NCBI GenBank assembly: GCA_028284105.1
Contig: JANQSK010000751.1
Location: 1 to 5,105, forward strand
DNA from: Anaerolineae bacterium
Lineage (GTDB): Bacteria > Chloroflexota > Anaerolineae > Promineifilales > Promineifilaceae
DNA length: 5,105 nt
Direction of reading: 5' to 3'
Shown here: positions 1 to 4,145 of the stretch, one piece after another
How the letters are laid out: each line of letters begins with the position of its first letter
How positions within the stretch are numbered: the first letter of the stretch is position 1
Notes under the pieces: model-generated
Seen by the model: the letters and a program-made list of their open reading frames with translations, nothing else
Told to the model about the DNA's origin: nothing
Databases searched by the model: none
Translations under genes and position numbers: made by a program

Positions 1-2790
1 CACTTGTTTAGAGAGGGTTGTATCTGCCCGAAGTAGCGGATCAAACTTGTTACGATCAATGGCTAATGCTTTAACGCGTGTTTTTGTACGATAGGTAAAT
101 TGATAGTTGCCGCTATCTAAAAGGGCATTGGTTCCAAAATAACCACCGGGTTCAAGTTTGCCAACGGGCTGCCCGTTATGCAATATCTCAACTTCACCTT
201 CCTCAACAAGATAAAACGAGGTGGCATCATGATTTTGCCGTGCCATGACGACCCCATTTCGCCCCGACCAGCGATCCACAATCTCATAGGTGGATTCAAC
301 GGCCGTATTATCAAATCCCGCAAAAATATCTGCCCGACGCAAAAGCTCCAAGCGACGGTCTCTCGCATTGACAAATCCAGAAGAGAGCTGGCTGCCCCAT
401 TTTGTGCCGGACAGCACGTAACGGGCCAATGTCTCCGATTGCAACCACGGCAAGCTATCGTAGGCAGCTTGCCCTGCCGCACGTGTGAACGGAGTCCCTG
501 CTAAATCATCCAGCCGATCAACCGCAAGCAACAGCGCTTTTTGCGCCTGTTCGCCGATTTGGATAATAGTGGCATCAGGATCAAGTGCTCTTAAATTTTG
601 GAGTTGGGCTTCAATAATGGCTAAACGACGACCACCAAACACTGTTTCATAGGTGTCAAATAAGGCATGCAAAAAGGCGTTAAATGCCGTTACAAGTCGG
701 GTTCGATCATCATAAGCGGCCGTTTCTGATTCATCGATCGTTACTCTGCTAAATTGGGCTAATGACCCAACAAGTAAATAGTGCAATGCCCCAAACAGCC
801 ACAAAGCCCCCACAATAAGATGCAGCTGCGGTGCAAACTGCACCCAGGGAGACAAAACAATTGCCATTACAATAATGAACCATGAAAGCCAAAAGCGGGA
901 ACCATAAAAATTGATCAACAACGGGGCTTTAAACATGAGTCCTAGAAAGACGCCAAGGTGAATAACGGCCGTTGTCAGCCAACGCCACCATTCACCACCA
1001 AATTCGCCACGCCCAAATGAGACAGCCAACAAGTATGAAGCGGGGCCAGCTAAAATCATGAGCCCCATGACCCCACGATCGCTCCAATCGAGCCATTCAG
1101 GCCCAACCGTCAACCAAGCGGCAAATCCCGCGGCCACTAAAATGACTGCAAACAGTATCAAGGAAATATCAACCCAAAAGGCATTATTAAAGGTCAACCA
1201 AGTGAGCGTTAACGCTATAGGAGCAGCCGCCAATGTCCAAAGAGCATATTGAAATTCAGATCCGGGCAGCTGTCTTGCAACCACAATGAGTGCGCCAACG
1301 GCCGTTAAGTACAGCAACCCAATGAGAATATTGCCCCCAACGTTTTCGTAGGGGAATGGGCCTAAAATGAAAAAGAGTGCGCCAATAGAAAGTAAGATCG
1401 GGGCACCAATCATAAATGCCAGCACGTCAGGACGACTGAGCAAATTGCGATGGGACAACCACTCAAGCCCACGCTGAACCTGTGACCAGCCGTAGTGGAA
1501 AAGGTAATAGACAACAGGGCCAAGAATAACGGCCGTTAAGACCATCACACCTAATCGTCCCCAAAATCCCGACATGGCCCAAGTTTGAGCAAAGAAATCA
1601 CCTACCCGAGATTGCCAAAAATAAACGGCAAGACCAAGTGCATAAATCGAATAGAAAAAGGCCAGCGCCCCAAAGATAAAGAAGGCACGCTCTGCGCGAT
1701 CCAATGAATGATAAAATTTTCTACTTGAACCCGTTTCACGGAGCCGGGGGATGATGGTTTCACGCCAAAACTGGAACGCTCTGCCACGTAAGCCGGGCAT
1801 TTCGAGCCAATCCATAAGCATAAAATAGCCATCTAATTCAAGCAGCGGGTTTAAATTGACAAACGCGGTGAGATAGCCAACAAAGCCAACTTGGGCAATA
1901 AACCCTTCCCAAAATGGTGGGAGCGATAAATTTAATGCAGGTTCATGAACGGCCGTTAATATCAACCCGGCTAAACCACCCAGCAGCATACCGGAATAGG
2001 GCCCTGCCCAAGATACCGCAATGCGGGCACGGCTCGGCAACATCCATGTATCTCGTGTATCTACAAAAAAGGCAGGAAATCCCCAGTAAATTAAAAAGCC
2101 GCCTCGATTCAGTTCACGGCCGTAATATTTAACCGTCAATCCGTGGGCTAATTCATGCACAAAGATGACAAACAGATTGGCCACAATAAAAGTGCCCACA
2201 CTAAACGCATTAGGAGCCAGCTCAAATTCCTTGGTTACTAACCCAATGCCAAATAACAGTCCCCCAAGCATCACAATAAGCAAAAGGAAAAATTGCCCAA
2301 TCATGCCATACAAGAACTTAAATTGTTTATAAAGTGGTGTGAAAAAATCTTCTAGCCCATCAATCGTAAATTCAGAGTGTAAAAACCCTTCAATAATGCG
2401 CTTTCCCCGACTAGCAGGCGCGATAGCTTCTATTGCCTCTCGAAGCTGTTCATATAAATTGACCGGCTGTTCATAGAGAAACCCACCGTCTTTCAAGTCA
2501 GCAATCAGACCATTGAGATGACCAATAGGCAATGTTTGATATCGTTTTAGGCTATAGAAAAGAAGGTCTTTAATGGTGCGACGGCCGTTCATTTGCCAAT
2601 AAAGCGCATAGTCTGACTCAGACAGTCGCAAATACGCTTTGGTCTTGGGTTGTTTAAGCACGTAGTAGGACTCATCGTTGTATTTTAAACGAACGACCTC
2701 AACATTACGTCGCCGATGGGGCTTGTAATTGGCTGGGTCGGATTTTTGATTGACGAGTTCCCAAAATGGGTTGTTTTGTTGAGCTTCCAT
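1..2790 (-). CDS. PqqD-like / M50 zinc metalloprotease with C-terminal cyclic-nucleotide-binding fold (3' end cut by window edge)
   Basis: Uninterrupted frame of 930 codons from ATG at 2790, still open at position 1. A TAA stop directly precedes the ATG, so no earlier in-frame start exists; no Shine-Dalgarno is visible. Residues about 20-110 (YYVLKQPKTKAYLRLSESDY, then NGRRTIKDLL and LKDGGFLYE) resemble the PqqD-like winged-helix module found at the N-terminus of putative peptide zinc metalloproteases. The site-2-protease core follows: HELAH at residues 212-216 inside a membrane segment, and NLNPLLELDG (Asp320) as the third zinc ligand. I count roughly 12-14 hydrophobic segments between residues 160 and 677. 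A soluble region (690-815) leads to a cyclic-nucleotide-binding fold (about 816-915; FYLVEEGEVEI, LEPGGYFGTNALL). Its ligand-contacting Glu and Arg appear replaced (Thr887, Gln897). Inferred role: a membrane-embedded protease or peptide-processing/export protein gated by a sensor-like domain. The substrate is unknown. The family call is strong; the function is not. Confidence 0.9.
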   Translation of the reverse strand, partial: MEAQQNNPFWELVNQKSDPANYKPHRRRNVEVVRLKYNDESYYVLKQPKTKAYLRLSESDYALYWQMNGRRTIKDLLFYSLKRYQTLPIGHLNGLIADLKDGGFLYEQPVNLYEQLREAIEAIAPASRGKRIIEGFLHSEFTIDGLEDFFTPLYKQFKFLYGMIGQFFLLLIVMLGGLLFGIGLVTKEFELAPNAFSVGTFIVANLFVIFVHELAHGLTVKYYGRELNRGGFLIYWGFPAFFVDTRDTWMLPSRARIAVSWAGPYSGMLLGGLAGLILTAVHEPALNLSLPPFWEGFIAQVGFVGYLTAFVNLNPLLELDGYFMLMDWLEMPGLRGRAFQFWRETIIPRLRETGSSRKFYHSLDRAERAFFIFGALAFFYSIYALGLAVYFWQSRVGDFFAQTWAMSGFWGRLGVMVLTAVILGPVVYYLFHYGWSQVQRGLEWLSHRNLLSRPDVLAFMIGAPILLSIGALFFILGPFPYENVGGNILIGLLYLTAVGALIVVARQLPGSEFQYALWTLAAAPIALTLTWLTFNNAFWVDISLILFAVILVAAGFAAWLTVGPEWLDWSDRGVMGLMILAGPASYLLAVSFGRGEFGGEWWRWLTTAVIHLGVFLGLMFKAPLLINFYGSRFWLSWFIIVMAIVLSPWVQFAPQLHLIVGALWLFGALHYLLVGSLAQFSRVTIDESETAAYDDRTRLVTAFNAFLHALFDTYETVFGGRRLAIIEAQLQNLRALDPDATIIQIGEQAQKALLLAVDRLDDLAGTPFTRAAGQAAYDSLPWLQSETLARYVLSGTKWGSQLSSGFVNARDRRLELLRRADIFAGFDNTAVESTYEIVDRWSGRNGVVMARQNHDATSFYLVEEGEVEILHNGQPVGKLEPGGYFGTNALLDSGNYQFTYRTKTRVKALAIDRNKFDPLLRADTTLSKQV

Positions 2791-2812
2791 TTAATCGCTA
2801 TATTAACACGTC

Positions 2813-2840
2813 TCGACCAACTTTGGCACTTTAGTATAAT
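2813..2840 (+). promoter_or_regulatory. Candidate sigma-70-type promoter for the plus-strand cluster
   Basis: A perfect -10 hexamer TATAAT lies at 2835-2840, with TCGACC at 2813-2818 as a -35 (4 of 6 matches to TTGACA) and 16-bp spacing. Transcription would start near 2847 and give a leader of about 110 nt before the ATG at 2959. This is the best promoter-like pair on this strand in the spacer; nothing closer to the gene looks as good. Confidence 0.5.
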
Positions 2841-2861
2841 GGAAACATCAACTGCTGTATG
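2833..2861 (-). promoter_or_regulatory. Candidate promoter for the M50 protease gene, -10 overlapping the opposite one
   Basis: On the minus strand, TATACT (complement of 2833-2838) is a 5-of-6 match to a -10 box. CATACA (complement of 2856-2861) is a weak -35 (3 of 6) at 17-bp spacing. Transcription would begin near 2826, leaving about 35 nt of leader. The -10 overlaps the plus-strand TATAAT by four bases. Confidence 0.35.
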
Positions 2862-2947
2862 AAAAGGTGTACATCAAAAAAGTGTGGTGATTGTGCGTTA
2901 AATTGCCTGTTTTTTGAAACCTTGTCACAAATAACAATTACGGTCTC

Positions 2948-2952
2948 GGAGG
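2948..2952 (+). promoter_or_regulatory. Strong Shine-Dalgarno for the 107-residue protein
   Basis: GGAGG with six bases before the ATG at 2959. It fixes the start of this unrecognised gene and supports it being truly translated. Confidence 0.85.
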
Positions 2953-2958
2953 TAAGAA

Positions 2959-3282
2959 ATGGGTTTTTTGAGGAATCTATTTGGTGGTGGCAAAAAAGAG
3001 CAAAAATATGTCGATAAAAATGGCATTTATCTGTATGTGAAAGTGAATAATTTAGATAGCCGTGTCAAAGTAAGGGCTGATAAACAGCATGATTTGATGC
3101 GAACAGACGGTGGTTTTGTGTGGCACAAGACGATTGTGGACTCTAAATATTTTCGACGAATGCAGGCCACTGTTTATTTTGACAACAACTACAACATTAC
3201 AAATAGCGATTTAGAGGGCGGCACGTTTATCAGCGAAGAAGAGTATATCGCAGCAGAAACGGCCGTTGATGAAGAAGAATAG
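2959..3282 (+). CDS. Conserved-looking hypothetical protein, 107 residues
   Basis: Function not recognised. The ATG follows a strong GGAGG. The N-terminus MGFLRNLFGGGKKEQKYVDK is a short amphipathic/hydrophobic stretch, then a Gly hinge and a basic patch; it is neither a clear signal peptide nor a transmembrane segment. The middle (GIYLYVKVNN, then RVKVRADKQHDL, GGFVWHKTIVDSKYFRRM and ATVYFDNNYNITNSDLEGG) suggests a compact all-beta or alpha/beta domain. The C-terminus is very acidic (EEEYIAAE, ending DEEE). There is no cysteine. From memory, not checked, similar small Chloroflexota proteins carry a CxxCG zinc-knuckle-like motif where this one reads VKVNNLDSRVKV. If so, this copy has lost it. 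It is first in a cluster with the glutaredoxin-like gene 53 bp downstream. A cytosolic location is inferred from the lack of targeting features. Confidence 0.8.
   Translation: MGFLRNLFGGGKKEQKYVDKNGIYLYVKVNNLDSRVKVRADKQHDLMRTDGGFVWHKTIVDSKYFRRMQATVYFDNNYNITNSDLEGGTFISEEEYIAAETAVDEEE
3258..3267. repeat. ACGGCCGT palindrome copy inside the hypothetical gene
   Basis: AACGGCCGTT encodes Thr-Ala-Val near the C-terminus of the 107-residue protein. It is the only copy in the plus-strand cluster; the next copies lie at 2581 and 4193. Confidence 0.9.
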
Positions 3283-3316
3283 CACGTATCTTTAAATGAC
3301 GTGCGTGACTTCTTCA
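3270..3316 (+). other. Two-part RNA hairpin spanning the stop codon of the hypothetical gene
   Basis: The outer stem TGAAGAAG (3270-3277) pairs with CTTCTTCA (3309-3316), 8 bp perfect. A 4x4 internal loop follows, then the inner stem GCACGT (3282-3287) pairs with ACGTGC (3299-3304), 6 bp perfect, closing an 11-nt loop. No T-run follows, so it does not look like a classical intrinsic terminator. It ends nine bases before the AGAGGA of the next gene. Possible roles, all inferred: mRNA 3'-end protection, a processing site, or modulation of translation between the two genes. Confidence 0.55.
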
Positions 3317-3324
3317 ATAATCTA

Positions 3325-3330
3325 AGAGGA
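3325..3330 (+). promoter_or_regulatory. Shine-Dalgarno for the glutaredoxin-like gene
   Basis: AGAGGA with five bases before the ATG at 3336. It supports this start rather than any internal Met. Confidence 0.75.
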
Positions 3331-3335
3331 CAAAA

Positions 3336-3632
3336 ATGGCTAAAATCAAGCGACCCAAAATCACCATGTACACCTCCGAGTTTTGCATGCACTCACGCTC
3401 AGTTGAAACCTTTATGGCACGCAACGACATTCCTGTGAAAGTCGTCAGCATTGACAATAGCCAAAGCGCCCGCAAAAAAGTTATGGAAATCAATGATGGC
3501 TACGCTAGTGTACCCACCCTCGTCTTCCCAAATGGCGAGACCATGACAGAGCCGTCTATGCGTGAACTCCGCGCACACTTCAACATTCAACGCCCTAGCT
3601 TCTGGAACCATATCAAAAGCATTTTTCAATAA
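3336..3632 (+). CDS. Monothiol (CxxS) glutaredoxin/mycoredoxin-like protein, 98 residues
   Basis: Thioredoxin-fold redox protein of the glutaredoxin/NrdH/mycoredoxin class. Visible elements are a first beta strand (KITMYTS), the active-site motif CMHS at residues 17-20, helix 1 (RSVETFMARNDIPV), strand VVSID, helix NSQSARKKVMEIN, the cis-proline loop YASVPTLVF (Pro60) and FPNGETMTEPSMRELRAHF, typical of mycoredoxin-like proteins. The resolving cysteine is Ser20 and Cys17 is the only cysteine in the protein. A monothiol mechanism is therefore expected: it would resolve mixed disulfides with a low-molecular-weight thiol, or bind a cofactor or partner. The C-terminal tail PSFWNHIKSIFQ is a short extension that may form an amphipathic helix. 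It lies 48 bp upstream of lspA on the same strand. The physiological thiol and target cannot be told from sequence; the fold assignment is secure. Confidence 0.88.
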   Translation: MAKIKRPKITMYTSEFCMHSRSVETFMARNDIPVKVVSIDNSQSARKKVMEINDGYASVPTLVFPNGETMTEPSMRELRAHFNIQRPSFWNHIKSIFQ

Positions 3633-3635
3633 GTC

Positions 3636-3671
3636 CAAGCTCAGATGATGCGAGAGCATCCATCAAGCTTG
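3636..3671 (+). other. Tetraloop-capped hairpin between the glutaredoxin-like gene and lspA
   Basis: Outer stem CAAGCT (3636-3641) pairs with AGCTTG (3666-3671), then a small internal loop (CA opposite A). GAT (3644-3646) pairs with ATC (3662-3664), with C3661 bulged. GATGC (3647-3651) pairs with GCATC (3656-3660) and closes a GAGA tetraloop of GNRA type. That gives 14 base pairs in total. No T-tract follows. It begins three bases after the TAA of the upstream gene and ends nine bases before the lspA ATG, which has no Shine-Dalgarno. A structural role in lspA translation or transcript processing is inferred. Confidence 0.6.
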
Positions 3672-3680
3672 CCCTCTTAA

Positions 3681-4145
3681 ATGCCTTATCTTCTTATTCT
3701 TCTCGCCTTTTTAGCCGACCAGTTATCGAAACGGTGGATTAGTGCGAATGTTTCAACTCCAGTTGAGATCAATCGCTTTTTGACTCTCCGCATCACCTAT
3801 AACGAAGGAATCGCCTTTGGCTTATTTCAAGGAATTGGACCTATCGTCGGCTGGCTCACCATTCTTGTTTTGGGTGGCATGTTGATTTATCTTACCCAGT
3901 TGCCCAAACATTTGTGGCTCCATCGTTATGGCTTGGGTCTGTTTATTGGGGGCGGATTAGGCAACATGATTGACCGGATTTTACTTGGACGCGTCCTCGA
4001 TTTTCTAGAATCGTCATTTAGGCCAGGCATATTCAATTTGGCTGATGTTTTTATTTATCTGGGTGTATTTTTAATTATTCTTGGCTCTTTCATCCATCAA
4101 GAAGAGCCAGTATCAAGCTCTCTCAGTGAGGTAGCCCCTCAATAA
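3681..4145 (+). CDS. lspA: Lipoprotein signal peptidase (signal peptidase II), 154 residues
   Basis: Aspartyl membrane protease (family A8) that removes signal peptides from diacylglyceryl-modified prolipoproteins at the cytoplasmic membrane. All the family motifs are present: LADQLSKRW (Asp13, Lys17), TYNEGIAFGLF (about 39-49), GGGLGNMIDRILLGRVLDF (Asn95, Asp98, Arg99) and FNLADVFIYLG (Asn119, Asp122). Asp98 and Asp122 correspond to the catalytic dyad. Four hydrophobic segments are seen at about 2-19, 52-72, 84-97 and 117-137, ending in a short polar tail. The length is normal for the family. A TAA lies directly before the ATG, so no earlier start is possible, and the protein begins straight into the first membrane segment. 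No Shine-Dalgarno is visible; a hairpin sits just upstream, so translation may be coupled or structure-dependent. The last 23 bp overlap the convergent aminotransferase gene. Confidence 0.97.
   Translation: MPYLLILLAFLADQLSKRWISANVSTPVEINRFLTLRITYNEGIAFGLFQGIGPIVGWLTILVLGGMLIYLTQLPKHLWLHRYGLGLFIGGGLGNMIDRILLGRVLDFLESSFRPGIFNLADVFIYLGVFLIILGSFIHQEEPVSSSLSEVAPQ
4082..4109 (-). terminator. Possible hairpin terminator for the aminotransferase gene, inside the lspA 3' end
   Basis: TGGCTCTT (4082-4089) pairs with AAGAGCCA (4102-4109), 8 bp perfect with a 12-nt loop. It starts 13 bases beyond the TGA of the minus-strand gene and lies in lspA codons. On the minus strand the bases after the stem are A-rich rather than T-rich, so it is not a canonical Rho-independent terminator. 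It may block transcription weakly or be fortuitous. Confidence 0.35.

Larger units (their letters stand above)
2791..2958. promoter_or_regulatory. Divergent intergenic region between the M50 protease and the plus-strand cluster
   Basis: A 168-bp AT-rich spacer between two diverging genes. I see no ORF, tRNA or recognisable riboswitch in it. The promoter candidates described separately sit about 30-50 bp from the M50 start, which leaves a leader of about 110 nt for the plus-strand transcript. A short imperfect inverted repeat, TTGT-N8-ACAA, lies at about 2922-2937. It could be an operator but is too weak to call. Confidence 0.6.

Noticed and set aside
117..482. Minus-strand open frame of 121 codons
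   Set aside because: Same strand as the M50 gene but out of frame with it; the in-frame translation there is a clear cyclic-nucleotide-binding fold.
178..504. Plus-strand open frame of 108 codons
   Set aside because: Lies opposite the intact M50 protease frame, has no Shine-Dalgarno or recognisable domain, and its Arg/Cys-rich sequence looks like an antisense shadow.
1058..1252. Plus-strand open frame of 64 codons
   Set aside because: Antisense to membrane-spanning codons of the M50 gene, low-complexity composition and no ribosome site.
1602..1832. Minus-strand open frame of 76 codons
   Set aside because: Out of frame inside the M50 gene; the M50 reading frame is continuous through it.
1914..2132. 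Plus-strand open frame of 72 codons
   Set aside because: Antisense to the catalytic core of the M50 gene with no supporting signals.
2903..2942. Second plus-strand promoter using TTGCCT or TTGAAA as a -35
   Set aside because: No acceptable -10 hexamer lies at 15-18 bp from either; the TATAAT at 2835 is much better.
3189..3392. Minus-strand open frame of 67 codons
   Set aside because: Runs antisense across the hypothetical/glutaredoxin junction; both plus-strand genes have Shine-Dalgarno sites and sensible products.
3399..3659. Minus-strand open frame of 86 codons
   Set aside because: Antisense to the glutaredoxin-like gene, whose thioredoxin-fold motifs establish the coding strand.
1..4145. 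Functional link between the M50 protease and LspA, as two membrane proteases next to each other
   Set aside because: They are divergently arranged with two unrelated genes between; proximity alone does not support a shared pathway.
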